NCBI RefSeq assembly: GCF_003858535.1
Contig: NZ_RQTJ01000001.1
Coordinates: 1-64,000, forward strand
Direction of reading: 5' to 3'
Length of the DNA: 64,000 bases
Source: Paenimyroides viscosum
Lineage (GTDB): Bacteria; Bacteroidota; Bacteroidia; Flavobacteriales; Flavobacteriaceae
Shown: positions 16,855 to 24,888 of the stretch, one piece after another
How positions within the stretch are numbered: position 1 is the first letter of the stretch
Layout of the letters: every line of letters begins with the position of its first letter
Notes under the pieces: generated by a model
What the model was told of the DNA's origin: nothing
The model's database searches: none
What the model saw: the letters and a program-made list of their open reading frames with translations, nothing else
Translations under genes and position numbers: made by a program

Positions 16855-17147
16855 CTATCGTCAATTTCTAATTTCATTAAAATTTTAGCAACATCATTTT
16901 CTGCAAAAGATAAATTTCCAGCTACAAAAACACCACGATCTCCTGTTGTAAAATCCTGAATTCCATATACAGTAGCTTCATCGTCTGGGTTACTCATGCC
17001 TTCATATCGGTAAATTTCAACAATTCCAAAATTTACTGGTGCACTAAGTATTTTATCTTCTTCAATATTGTAATCAATAGAAAATCCTTTTTCTTTTAAT
17101 TCTTCTAACGCTTTTTCAACAGTTGCGTAGTGATACATTTTCTTCAT
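16836..17147 (-). CDS. Small conserved protein (family often mislabelled phosphoribosylpyrophosphate synthetase)
   Basis: A 103-residue cytosolic protein with a predicted alpha-beta fold and the motif [18 protein letters not shown] (18 residues). I recall this as the signature of a short Bacteroidota family carried in databases under the misleading name phosphoribosylpyrophosphate synthetase. At this length it cannot be that enzyme. The function is unknown. An alternative start MYHYATVEK lies 3 codons in. It converges on dnaX and shares its terminator. Confidence 0.8.
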   Translation of the reverse strand: MKKMYHYATVEKALEELKEKGFSIDYNIEEDKILSAPVNFGIVEIYRYEGMSNPDDEATVYGIQDFTTGDRGVFVAGNLSFAENDVAKILMKLEIDDRKNEDF

Positions 17148-17234
17148 AGTTTTAATTTTTTACTTAAAGTTAATAAAATTTGATTTAGAAGCCTTAAAAA
17201 TTATCATAAAATCTAATAACTACTTTTTTGTTTG

Positions 17235-17242
17235 TACTTTTG
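17235..17242 (+). promoter_or_regulatory. -7 box (TACTTTTG)
   Basis: TACTTTTG ends 14 nt before the ATG of the CvfB-like gene at 17257 and fits TAnnTTTG. Confidence 0.6.
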
Positions 17243-17256
17243 TAAAAAATGTAATT

Positions 17257-18084
17257 ATGATATCAATAGGAAACTTCAATACGTTAAAAATAGCAAGAAG
17301 AACTAATGTTGGACTTTTTTTGACCGATGGAACTGAAGATGTGCTTTTACCTAAAAAGTATCTTCCTGAAAATTTTGAAATTAACGATGATATCGAAGTT
17401 TTTGTTTATTTAGATCAAGAAGAACGCCCTATTGCAACAACTTTAGAACCTTATATTATTTTAAATGAATTTGCACTTTTAAAAGTAAATTACATGAACG
17501 ATTTTGGAGCTTTTATGGATTGGGGCTTAGAAAAAGATTTGTTTGTACCTTTTAGAGAGCAAGCAAGACCAATGACTGTAGGCAATTATTACATTATTTA
17601 CATGCATTTAGACGAGAAAACCAATAGGTTAATGGGGTCATCTAAACTAAATCAATTTTTAGATAATAATAACCTAACCGTTGAAGTAGGCGAAGAGGTT
17701 GATTTAATTGTAACGCATATTACCGATGCCGGAATTAATGTTATTATTAATGAAAAACATAAAGGTTTAATGTACCAAAACGAGGTGTTTGAAGATCTTA
17801 GAACGGGAGACCGTATCATTGGATATATAAAAAACATAAGACCAGATGGTAAAATTGATGTTTCGCGCACTAAAATTGGTTTTGAAAAAGTTACGGATAG
17901 CGCAAGTAAAATTTTAAGTGAATTAGAATTTAACGACGGCTTTTTAGGATTGAACGATAAAAGTCATCCAGACGAAATTAAAACCATACTTGAAATGAGT
18001 AAAAAAACGTTTAAACAAACCATTGGGGTTTTATATAAGGAAAAAAAGATTTTAATTAAACAAGATGGGATTTATTTAGTTTAG
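17257..18084 (+). CDS. CvfB-type S1 RNA-binding protein
   Basis: A 275-residue protein made of tandem S1-like OB domains: a first around 1-60, a canonical S1 around 65-130 (VNYMNDFGAFMDWGLEKDLFVP), written here in parts as NYMNDFGAFMDWG and EKDLFVP, a third around 140-205 (GEEVDLIVTHITDAGINVI), and a C-terminal winged helix ending VLYKEKKIL. This matches CvfB/YitL proteins, RNA-binding virulence or translation factors in Firmicutes. Its role in Bacteroidota is not known. Confidence 0.88.
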   Translation: MISIGNFNTLKIARRTNVGLFLTDGTEDVLLPKKYLPENFEINDDIEVFVYLDQEERPIATTLEPYIILNEFALLKVNYMNDFGAFMDWGLEKDLFVPFREQARPMTVGNYYIIYMHLDEKTNRLMGSSKLNQFLDNNNLTVEVGEEVDLIVTHITDAGINVIINEKHKGLMYQNEVFEDLRTGDRIIGYIKNIRPDGKIDVSRTKIGFEKVTDSASKILSELEFNDGFLGLNDKSHPDEIKTILEMSKKTFKQTIGVLYKEKKILIKQDGIYLV

Positions 18085-18152
18085 TGTTAAATATTTCATA
18101 ATGCCAATTAATTTGGTTATATTTATTTTGAATTATTAAATAGATATGTATT

Positions 18153-18515
18153 ATGAAAAACAGTTTACTTTTAATTTTGGCTATTACAGGTTTAATATCT
18201 TGTAACAGTAAAACAGATTGTCAAAGTCTATCAGGTAACTACACTACTTTTGTAGAAGCTAGAAAAGAAATTACAAAGGCAAATTTTCCTGTAAAAAATA
18301 TACAGCTAACCCCAGAAAGTTCATGGATAAAACGTATTGAGTTTTACAGCTGTAATGAAAAAGATGGCTATTTAATAATTTATACTACTCGTGCAGAAGA
18401 ATACATTCATGCAGAAGTTCCTTTAAAAATCTGGGAAGAATTTTCTACATCAAAATCAAAAGGATCTTATTATAACACCAATATTGTAAACCGTTATCCG
18501 TTTAATTTAAAATAA
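18153..18515 (+). CDS. Lipoprotein with KTSC-like domain
   Basis: A 120-residue protein. The N-terminus MKNSLLLILAITGLISC is a lipoprotein signal with the lipobox Cys at 17. The body, from SSWIKRIEFYSC through VPLKIWEEFSTSKSKGSYYN, follows the pattern of the KTSC domain (an S..I..I.Y start and a VP..VWE.L..A.SKG.YFN end). The function of that small domain is uncertain. Location in the periplasm or outer membrane is expected. The gene stands alone. Confidence 0.75.
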   Translation: MKNSLLLILAITGLISCNSKTDCQSLSGNYTTFVEARKEITKANFPVKNIQLTPESSWIKRIEFYSCNEKDGYLIIYTTRAEEYIHAEVPLKIWEEFSTSKSKGSYYNTNIVNRYPFNLK

Positions 18516-18581
18516 ATTAAAAAAATGGTATGTTAGTTGTATATTAAAATGTATTAATATTCGTTTAGATAAATATTACAT

Positions 18582-18589
18582 TAAATTTG
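18582..18589 (+). promoter_or_regulatory. -7 box (TAAATTTG)
   Basis: TAAATTTG ends 19 nt before the ATG at 18608. Its last TTG opens a false longer frame at 18587, so the box supports the ATG start. Confidence 0.55.
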
Positions 18590-18607
18590 CACAGCAATAA
18601 TATACAA

Positions 18608-19435
18608 ATGAAAAAATACCTATATATACTTTTTGTTTTTCTTTTCTTAACATCATGGAATGCCCGGGCACAAATTGATGATACAGATTTAGAAGAAATA
18701 GTAATTGATAAATTATCGCGTACAAGTATCATTGATATTATTAAAAAAGTACGTAATCAAATGTATAATAATTACGATAATAACAATTATAATTATCTGG
18801 TAAATCATAAAGCATCTATTAACGATACTGCTCAGTTATTGCAGTCGCAAACGGTATTTGATGTTTCTATAAACCTTAAAAGTAAAAAAATTAATAAAAG
18901 CATTGTAAAAGATTCTAGAAATACGGTTGCAATGGATACTGTTTTTTTTAATAGATATTCGGGTAACGATTCACCTATGTATTGGCTTACCGAAGTTGTT
19001 ATTAGAAAATATGTGAATGTTCCGGAACTAGATTTCTTTAATAATTTCAAAGATTATTCTTTTGAACGTAAAAGAACAGCAGACGGACAGTATATCATTG
19101 AATTTTATTCGGAACAATTTTATGAAGGATATTTTCAGTACGATAAAAATTTCAATTTAAAGAAAATGGAATTTGTTTTGCTAAAGCCTTACATTATAGA
19201 TCATAGTCAGTCTAAAAACGGTAAGTTTATGTTTGAAAAAAACTGGATCTATAAAAAAGAAAATGTTTCTATAACTTTTGATACAAGTAAAGACGGAAAG
19301 AATTTTGTTGATGAACTTAAAGCATCAGAAGAAATTCAAGATTACAACTTTACCAGATTCGATTCTAAAGGAGGAGTAGTGATAAAAGATATTGATTTAG
19401 ATTTTAAATCGAATTTAATATTTAAGAAGTTATAA
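18608..19435 (+). CDS. Secreted protein of unknown function
   Basis: A 275-residue protein with a signal peptide (MKKYLYILFVFLFLTSWNARA, cleaved before Q) followed by a mainly beta body with alternating polar and aromatic strands. It has an Asn/Tyr-rich patch (MYNNYDNNNYNYLV) near residue 50. The strand pattern recalls lipoprotein-carrier-like or carboxypeptidase-regulatory-like periplasmic proteins of Bacteroidota, but I recognise no family. It ends 1 nt into a strong terminator shared with glmM. Confidence 0.75.
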   Translation: MKKYLYILFVFLFLTSWNARAQIDDTDLEEIVIDKLSRTSIIDIIKKVRNQMYNNYDNNNYNYLVNHKASINDTAQLLQSQTVFDVSINLKSKKINKSIVKDSRNTVAMDTVFFNRYSGNDSPMYWLTEVVIRKYVNVPELDFFNNFKDYSFERKRTADGQYIIEFYSEQFYEGYFQYDKNFNLKKMEFVLLKPYIIDHSQSKNGKFMFEKNWIYKKENVSITFDTSKDGKNFVDELKASEEIQDYNFTRFDSKGGVVIKDIDLDFKSNLIFKKL

Positions 19436-19465
19436 AAAAGTCGAGTTCTACAACTCGACTTTTTT
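19434..19465. terminator. Bidirectional terminator
   Basis: AAAAAAGTCGAGTT and AACTCGACTTTTTT form a 14-bp stem with a CTAC loop. It serves the secreted-protein gene on plus and glmM on minus. Confidence 0.88.
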
Positions 19466-19477
19466 ATGATTATTTTA

Positions 19478-20863
19478 TTACTGCACAATACTTTCTATTT
19501 CGTTAAGTATTTTTTGCGCTAAATTATCAGCATCATTTTGTGTCGGTGCTTCGGTATAAATGCGGATGATAGGTTCTGTATTCGATTTTCGCAAATGCAC
19601 CCAAGAATCTGCAAAATCTATTTTAACGCCATCTACAGTGCTTATTTTTTCTGTTGCATAATGTTTTTGCATTTCTTCTAAAATAGCATCAACATTAATT
19701 TCAGGCGTTAGTTCAATTTTATTTTTACTCATGTAATAAGCAGGATAGGTGGCTCTTAGACTCGCAACGTCCAAATCTTGATTTGCTAAGTGTGTTAAAA
19801 ATAAAGCAACACCAACAAGCGAATCTCTACCGTAATGCGTTTCAGGGTAAATAATACCGCCATTGCCTTCGCCGCCAATTACAGCGTTGTTCTTTTTCAT
19901 TAATTCTACCACATTTACTTCGCCCACTGCCGATGCTTCGTATATGCCACCATGTTTTTCGGTAATATCTCTCAAAGCACGTGAAGACGACATGTTTGAA
20001 ACCGTGTTACCAGGAGTTTTGCTCAATACATAATCGGCAACAGCCACTAAAGTATATTCTTCACCAAACATTTCACCATCGTTACTAATAAAAGCCAAAC
20101 GGTCTACATCTGGGTCAACCACAATACCAAAATCGGCTTTTTCCTTAACTACCAACTCACAAATATCTGTTAAATGCTCTTTTAAAGGTTCGGGATTGTG
20201 TGGGAAATGACCGTTTGGTTCGCAATATAACTCTACTACTTCAACGCCCATTTTCTTTAACAACGCAGGAATTATAATACCGCCAGACGAATTAACGCCG
20301 TCAACAACTACTTTAAACTTTTTTGTTTTAACTTTTTCTGCATCAACTAATTTCAAATTTAAAACTTCGTCGATATGTCGGTCCATGTAATCGGTAATTT
20401 CGGTAATCGTTCCCAACGAATCTACATCGGCAAAATCAAAACTGTCTGATTCTGCAATTTCCAAAATCAAAGCACCTTCGGCTCCGCTTAAAAATTCGCC
20501 TTTATTATTCAGTAATTTCAGTGCATTCCATTGTTTTGGATTGTGCGATGCTGTTAGAATAATACCTCCATCGGCTTTTTCCATTGGTACAGCTACTTCA
20601 ACCGTTGGAGTAGTAGACAAGCCTAAATCAATCACGTTAATTCCTAAACCAATTAATGTTTGCATGACCAATTGATGAATCATCGGACCAGAAATACGAG
20701 CATCACGACCAATCACAACGGTTAATTTATCTTTTTGTAAACTGTTTTTTAGAAAAGTTCCGTAAGCAGCGGCAAATTTTACGGCATCAATCGGGGTAAG
20801 GTTATCGCCCACATTTCCGCCGATAGTACCACGAATACCAGATATTGATTTTATTAAAGTCAT
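19478..20863 (-). CDS. glmM: Phosphoglucosamine mutase GlmM
   Basis: A 461-residue alpha-D-phosphohexomutase. The phosphoserine is S106 in TASHNP, the metal loop is DPDVDR with Asp250, 252 and 254, the sugar-binding loop is GEGNGG near 325, and the phosphate-binding loop RKSNTEPIIR lies near the C-terminus. GlmM converts glucosamine-6-phosphate to glucosamine-1-phosphate for peptidoglycan and LPS precursors. The length fits. A phosphomannomutase activity cannot be excluded from sequence alone. Confidence 0.92.
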   Translation of the reverse strand: MTLIKSISGIRGTIGGNVGDNLTPIDAVKFAAAYGTFLKNSLQKDKLTVVIGRDARISGPMIHQLVMQTLIGLGINVIDLGLSTTPTVEVAVPMEKADGGIILTASHNPKQWNALKLLNNKGEFLSGAEGALILEIAESDSFDFADVDSLGTITEITDYMDRHIDEVLNLKLVDAEKVKTKKFKVVVDGVNSSGGIIIPALLKKMGVEVVELYCEPNGHFPHNPEPLKEHLTDICELVVKEKADFGIVVDPDVDRLAFISNDGEMFGEEYTLVAVADYVLSKTPGNTVSNMSSSRALRDITEKHGGIYEASAVGEVNVVELMKKNNAVIGGEGNGGIIYPETHYGRDSLVGVALFLTHLANQDLDVASLRATYPAYYMSKNKIELTPEINVDAILEEMQKHYATEKISTVDGVKIDFADSWVHLRKSNTEPIIRIYTEAPTQNDADNLAQKILNEIESIVQ

Positions 20864-20974
20864 TTTATTTGTTTTAATATGGAAAACAAATATAAAGATT
20901 CCTTTGTAAATTTAAGTAGAGGGAAGGTGAAAAGTATAAGGAATAAAGTCGATTGATTGATGTTTTTAAGCAGA

Positions 20975-21027
20975 TTTTGCACTGTCATAGTGCAAAAAAT
21001 GCCAAAAGTTGCACTGTGATAGTGCAA
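20975..21027. promoter_or_regulatory. Two tandem palindromes, TTGCACT-N5-AGTGCAA
   Basis: TTTTGCACT-GTCAT-AGTGCAAAA (20975-20997) and TTGCACT-GTGAT-AGTGCAA (21009-21027) are near-identical palindromes whose centres lie 32 bp apart, about three helical turns. They sit just upstream of a plus-strand TACTTTTG box, the arrangement of a repressor site pair at a promoter. No plus-strand gene follows now. They resemble operators of small regulator or toxin-antitoxin operons, which is an inference only. Confidence 0.55.
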
Positions 21028-21239
21028 AATTTCATACTTTTGAACAAAGTAAAATAGAATAAGTTAAGTTTGTTCTTTATTTCTGTCAGCATTTCTTCTG
21101 CGCTCTGTTTCTCAGCCCAACCACTTTCCTCTTCTTTCTTAATCTTCATTCGAACATAATCATAGTATTCGTCACGTTCGCGTGCCTGCTTAATTAAATA
21201 ATTAATTAATCGCTTTGCTTTTGTTGCTAAACTCTTCAT
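20985..21239 (-). CDS. Doubtful small protein, possibly a truncated gene
   Basis: An 84-codon minus-strand frame. The first 58 residues look like a real helical protein (MKSLATKAKRLINYL, then RDEYYDYVRMKIKKEEESG), rich in Lys and Glu. The last 25 residues are read through the palindromes and the TACTTTTG box and look non-coding. I infer a small gene whose 3' end was replaced by rearrangement. The family is not recognised. No promoter could be assigned. Confidence 0.35.
   Translation of the reverse strand: MKSLATKAKRLINYLIKQARERDEYYDYVRMKIKKEEESGWAEKQSAEEMLTEIKNKLNLFYFTLFKSMKFCTITVQLLAFFAL
21035..21042 (+). promoter_or_regulatory. Orphan -7 box (TACTTTTG) behind tandem palindromes
   Basis: TACTTTTG lies 8 nt after the second palindrome. 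Downstream on the plus strand there is no gene until 21967, only the tandem array, so the promoter may be a remnant or may drive a non-coding RNA. Confidence 0.4.
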
Positions 21240-21312
21240 TTTTAATCTGGTTTTTTAGCCACTCGTCTTTTTTTTGGGTTAATGTTATGCTTTGACGTGT
21301 CATAATTTAATC

Positions 21313-21343
21313 TTCTTTTGATGTACATTATACATCAAAAGAA
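21313..21343. repeat. 13-bp inverted repeat at the edge of the tandem array
   Basis: TTCTTTTGATGTA and TACATCAAAAGAA are separated by CATTA. The right arm ends in GAA, which is also the start of the first repeat unit of the array. It marks the left boundary of the array. Confidence 0.6.
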
Positions 21344-21874
21344 CTAAAAAAGAACTAAAAAAGAACTAAAAAAGAACTAAAAAAGAACTAAAAAAGAACT
21401 AAAAAAGAACTAAAAAAGAACTAAAAAAGAACTAAAAAAGAACTAAAAAAGAACTAAAAAAGAACTAAAAAAGAACTAAAAAAGAACTAAAAAAGAACTA
21501 AAAAAGAACTAAAAAAGAACTAAAAAAGAACTAAAAAAGAACTAAAAAAGAACTAAAAAAGAACTAAAAAAGAACTAAAAAAGAACTAAAAAAGAACTAA
21601 AAAAGAACTAAAAAAGAACTAAAAAAGAACTAAAAAAGAACTAAAAAAGAACTAAAAAAGAACTAAAAAAGAACTAAAAAAGAACTAAAAAAGAACTAAA
21701 AAAGAACTAAAAAAGAACTAAAAAAGAACTAAAAAAGAACTAAAAAAGAACTAAAAAAGAACTAAAAAAGAACTAAAAAAGAACTAAAAAAGAACTAAAA
21801 AAGAACTAAAAAAGAACTAAAAAAGAACTAAAAAAGAACTAAAAAAGAACTAAAAAAGAACTAAAAAAGAACTA
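21341..21874. repeat. Tandem array: 48 perfect copies of an 11-bp A-tract unit
   Basis: The unit GAACTAAAAAA is repeated without visible change from 21341 to 21868 (528 bp), with a 6-bp partial copy up to 21874. Checking phase at nine line positions gave exact multiples of 11. Every frame on both strands meets a stop within 33 nt, so it is non-coding. Each unit carries an A6 tract, so tracts recur about once per helical turn, the condition for strong intrinsic bending. It fills most of the gap between glmM and acpH. It is not a CRISPR array: there are no spacers and the unit is too short. Copy number is likely to vary between isolates. Confidence 0.97.
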
Positions 21875-21927
21875 TTAATAACTAAAAAAATCAATATAAT
21901 TTCTTAGACATTGTCCTCAATCTTAGT

Positions 21928-21935
21928 TACTTTTG
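21928..21935 (+). promoter_or_regulatory. -7 box (TACTTTTG) of acpH
   Basis: TACTTTTG lies 31 nt before the ATG at 21967 and about 55 nt after the end of the tandem array. Bending of the array could therefore affect this promoter. Confidence 0.6.
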
Positions 21936-21966
21936 ACTATAAGACTTTTAAACTATCAACTTAACT

Positions 21967-22569
21967 ATGAATTTTCTAGCACATATATATTTATCGGGAA
22001 ACAACGAGCGCATACAGATTGGCAATTTTATGGGCGATGGAATCCGTGGTAAAGATTATAAAAATTATCATACCGACATTCAGATAGGTGTTTTGTTGCA
22101 TAGATCTATTGATAGCTTTACCGATTTTCATTCAATTTTTAGGAAATCAAAATATAGGTTAGTACCAAAGTTCAATCATTTTTCGGGAATTATTATTGAT
22201 ATGTTTTACGATCATTTTCTGGCAAAAGAATGGAAACTATATCATCATGAAGATTTAGAGGTTTTTACACAAAAATTTTATCAAAACTTAGAAAAGCATT
22301 ATTCAGAATTAAATCAAAAAACGCGTAATCTATTACCTTACTTAACAAAACAGAATTGGCTGCAACGCTACGCTAACTTAACAGATTTACAACAAATTTT
22401 AAAACAAATGGATAATCGTTTCGCAATGAAATCAAATATGAATGAAGCGGTAGAAGATTTGTACCAACATTACGATGATTTTCAAAGAGAATTTCATTTG
22501 TTCTTTAAAGATTTAATGATTCATGCAAACGCTGAAAAAGTGCGATTAGAACAAGAGTTTAAAAAATGA
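21967..22569 (+). CDS. acpH: Acyl carrier protein phosphodiesterase
   Basis: A 200-residue helical HD-like protein with the family opening MNFLAHIYLSG, the IGNFMGDGIRG block (residues 18-28) and the HRSIDSFTDFH metal motif near 45-55, plus DMFYDHFLAKEW near 75. AcpH removes the 4'-phosphopantetheine arm from holo-ACP. The length matches the family. It is followed by the ClC gene, which has its own promoter. Confidence 0.92.
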   Translation: MNFLAHIYLSGNNERIQIGNFMGDGIRGKDYKNYHTDIQIGVLLHRSIDSFTDFHSIFRKSKYRLVPKFNHFSGIIIDMFYDHFLAKEWKLYHHEDLEVFTQKFYQNLEKHYSELNQKTRNLLPYLTKQNWLQRYANLTDLQQILKQMDNRFAMKSNMNEAVEDLYQHYDDFQREFHLFFKDLMIHANAEKVRLEQEFKK

Positions 22570-22592
22570 TTGGGTTTTAATTTTAAGTAAGC

Positions 22593-22600
22593 TACTTTTG
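22593..22600 (+). promoter_or_regulatory. -7 box (TACTTTTG), leaderless start of the ClC gene
   Basis: TACTTTTG is followed by CAGT and then the ATG at 22605. With transcription starting a few bases after the box, the mRNA would begin at or next to the start codon. Confidence 0.6.
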
Positions 22601-22604
22601 CAGT

Positions 22605-24413
22605 ATGGATGCACCCCAAAACAAAAAAAACCGAATAAAAAAAACGTTTCGATACCTTGAAGGAATATTGTATTTGCTTAAAACAATAATTTCCGATCGT
22701 CAGTTTTTATATATTTCATGTGTTCTGGTGGGTATTTCATCTGCATTGGCGGTTATTCTTTTAAAATCTTTTGCCCATTGGGTTTATCAATTTGTCACTT
22801 ATTTAGATGCTCTTTACAAACTGCCATATTTTAATAGTATTTTGCCTGTTGTTGGTATTTTACTTACGGTGTTAGTGGTTAGAAAGTTTTTAGACGGATC
22901 TATAGAAAAAGGCACAAGCCAAATTATGATTGCTGTTGCTAAAAGATCGGGCTATATACCACGTAAACAAATGTATGCGCAAATTATAACCAGTTCGTTA
23001 ACGGTAGGTATGGGTGGATCTGCCGGACTGGAATCTCCTATTACCATTACAGGTGCCGCATTTGGATCAAACTTTGCACAAAATTTCCGTTTTAATTATA
23101 AAGATAGAACCTTGTTATTGGCTTGCGGCGTTGCATCGGGTATTGCAGCTGCGTTTAACGCACCAATTGCCGGAGTGCTTTTTGCTATTGAAGTTATTAT
23201 TGCCGATATGAGCGTAACTGCGTTTATTCCGCTAATGATTTCGTCTGCAACTGGTGCTATAGTTTCGGCAGTGGTTTTAAAAGAAAGTATTTTACTTAAT
23301 TTTAAAGAACAGTTTGTTTTTGATTATTCTAATACCTTTTATTACGTTGTATTAGGAATTATCGCAGGTTTGTTTTCATTGTATCATGCACGTATGTTTC
23401 GTAGAATAGAAACATTTACAGCAAAAATGCCTTACAAACCTTATAAAAAAGCATTGATAGGCGCTGGCTTGCTCGCTATTTTAATCTTCCTTTTTCCAAC
23501 GCTTTTTGGTGAAGGTTATGAAAGTATTAAAGTTTTAGCACATGATAAAGCTGCGGGAATCTTAGATAACTCGCTCATAGAAAAATTCAATGAAAATAAA
23601 TGGGTAGTTTTTACCTTTGTAATTTTAACATTGTTTGTAAAAAGTATTGCAACCGGTTTAACATTAGGTTCAGGTGGAAACGGGGGTAATTTTGCGCCGT
23701 CTTTATTTGTGGGATCTTATTTAGGTTATAGTTTTGCTAAGTTTTTTGAATTAATCGGCTTTAAAGAATTGCCTATTACCAATTTTACAGTCGTAGGCAT
23801 GGCAGGTGTTTTAAGTGGTTTGTTTCATGCGCCTTTAACAGCTATTTTCTTAATTGCCGAAATTACGGGTGGTTACGGTTTAATGGTTCCATTGTTAATT
23901 GTATCGTCTATAAGCTTTGCTATTTCAAAACATTACGACAAATATTCAATGGATATTTTTACAATTGCTGATAAGGGATTGGTGTTTACATCAGACAAAG
24001 ACAAAAATATTCTGAATAAAATTGAACTGCATAACATATACAGTAACGATGCCGAAGTTTTAACAACAGAGAACTCTATGTACGATGTTAAAAATCTGTT
24101 TTTAACTAGCAGTCAAACATTTATTCCTATAATTAATGAAGAACGAAATGTATTGGGAATTATTTATTTGAACGATGTTCGATCTATATTGTTCAATAAT
24201 TACAAATTAAGTTCCACATTTATAGAAACCGAAATGAAGCCCGCTTTTTCGGTATCGCTTTCAGAAAATACAGGAAATGCACTTCAACTGATTGACGAAA
24301 ACCATCTGTCTGAAATATTGGTTACGCAGCAAGACAAATTAATTGGCTATGTTACCAAAGTGAAAATTTTAGAAGTATATCGGGAAAATTTAAAGAATTT
24401 AAGGATTGAATAG
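22605..24413 (+). CDS. ClC-family chloride channel/transporter with CBS domains
   Basis: A 602-residue protein. The membrane part (about 30-440, ten or more helices) has the ClC signatures: GSAGLESP near 138 with the gating-position Glu, the GIAAAFNAPIAGVLFAIE helix (18 residues), and GSGGNGGNFAPSLFVG near 355. The C-terminal 120 residues hold two CBS-like modules (an FIPIINEERNVLGIIY strand and a SEILVTQQDKLIGYV strand). It moves chloride or exchanges Cl-/H+ across the inner membrane. The gating Glu is consistent with an exchanger, but this was not tested. A small membrane gene starts 3 nt later. Confidence 0.93.
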   Translation: MDAPQNKKNRIKKTFRYLEGILYLLKTIISDRQFLYISCVLVGISSALAVILLKSFAHWVYQFVTYLDALYKLPYFNSILPVVGILLTVLVVRKFLDGSIEKGTSQIMIAVAKRSGYIPRKQMYAQIITSSLTVGMGGSAGLESPITITGAAFGSNFAQNFRFNYKDRTLLLACGVASGIAAAFNAPIAGVLFAIEVIIADMSVTAFIPLMISSATGAIVSAVVLKESILLNFKEQFVFDYSNTFYYVVLGIIAGLFSLYHARMFRRIETFTAKMPYKPYKKALIGAGLLAILIFLFPTLFGEGYESIKVLAHDKAAGILDNSLIEKFNENKWVVFTFVILTLFVKSIATGLTLGSGGNGGNFAPSLFVGSYLGYSFAKFFELIGFKELPITNFTVVGMAGVLSGLFHAPLTAIFLIAEITGGYGLMVPLLIVSSISFAISKHYDKYSMDIFTIADKGLVFTSDKDKNILNKIELHNIYSNDAEVLTTENSMYDVKNLFLTSSQTFIPIINEERNVLGIIYLNDVRSILFNNYKLSSTFIETEMKPAFSVSLSENTGNALQLIDENHLSEILVTQQDKLIGYVTKVKILEVYRENLKNLRIE

Positions 24414-24416
24414 TTT

Positions 24417-24788
24417 ATGAATGTGCCATTAGTTATTTTAATATTTTTTGGATTATCAATATTTTTCATTTTTTTATTCAAAAGAGAACTTTTGGTTCAT
24501 AAGAAATTTACTACTTATTTTATAATTTACTGCTTGATATTAGGTATATTAGGTTTGTTTCTATATTATGATAGTGTGAAAGGTGGAGATATTCTGATAT
24601 TACCCATTTTTCAATTTATTATTTATAGAATTTTTTATAAAATTTTTGTTTCGATTTATAAAAGAGAACCTAAAGATACTTTTTGGAGTATGGATTTATC
24701 TTTAATGAAAGACGGAATCTTTAATTTCTTATATGTCATTTCTTCACTTTGTATTCCTTTATTTTTAGAGCATTATTTTTTAAAATAA
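24417..24788 (+). CDS. Small membrane protein of unknown function
   Basis: A 123-residue protein with four hydrophobic segments (about 3-22, 31-50, 58-78 and 98-118) and short basic loops. I recognise no family. It begins 3 nt after the ClC stop, so it is probably expressed with it. It could be a small partner of the channel or an unrelated membrane protein. The base composition is like that of its neighbours. Confidence 0.65.
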   Translation: MNVPLVILIFFGLSIFFIFLFKRELLVHKKFTTYFIIYCLILGILGLFLYYDSVKGGDILILPIFQFIIYRIFYKIFVSIYKREPKDTFWSMDLSLMKDGIFNFLYVISSLCIPLFLEHYFLK

Positions 24789-24864
24789 ATCAAAATCTGT
24801 ATATCTGTAGTAGAAATAAAAACTTTTTACCAAAGCTTTAATATCTTAAGAACAAAGCAATTTG

Positions 24865-24872
24865 TATATTTG
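24865..24872 (+). promoter_or_regulatory. -7 box (TATATTTG) of uvrA
   Basis: TATATTTG lies 17 nt before the ATG at 24889. It overlaps the start of the longer frame and so supports the inner ATG. Confidence 0.6.
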
Positions 24873-24888
24873 CACTTTGAATTTTTCT

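Noticed and set aside
21341..21874. CRISPR array or coding repeat
   Set aside because: The units are 11 bp without spacers, and every frame on both strands has a stop within 33 nt.
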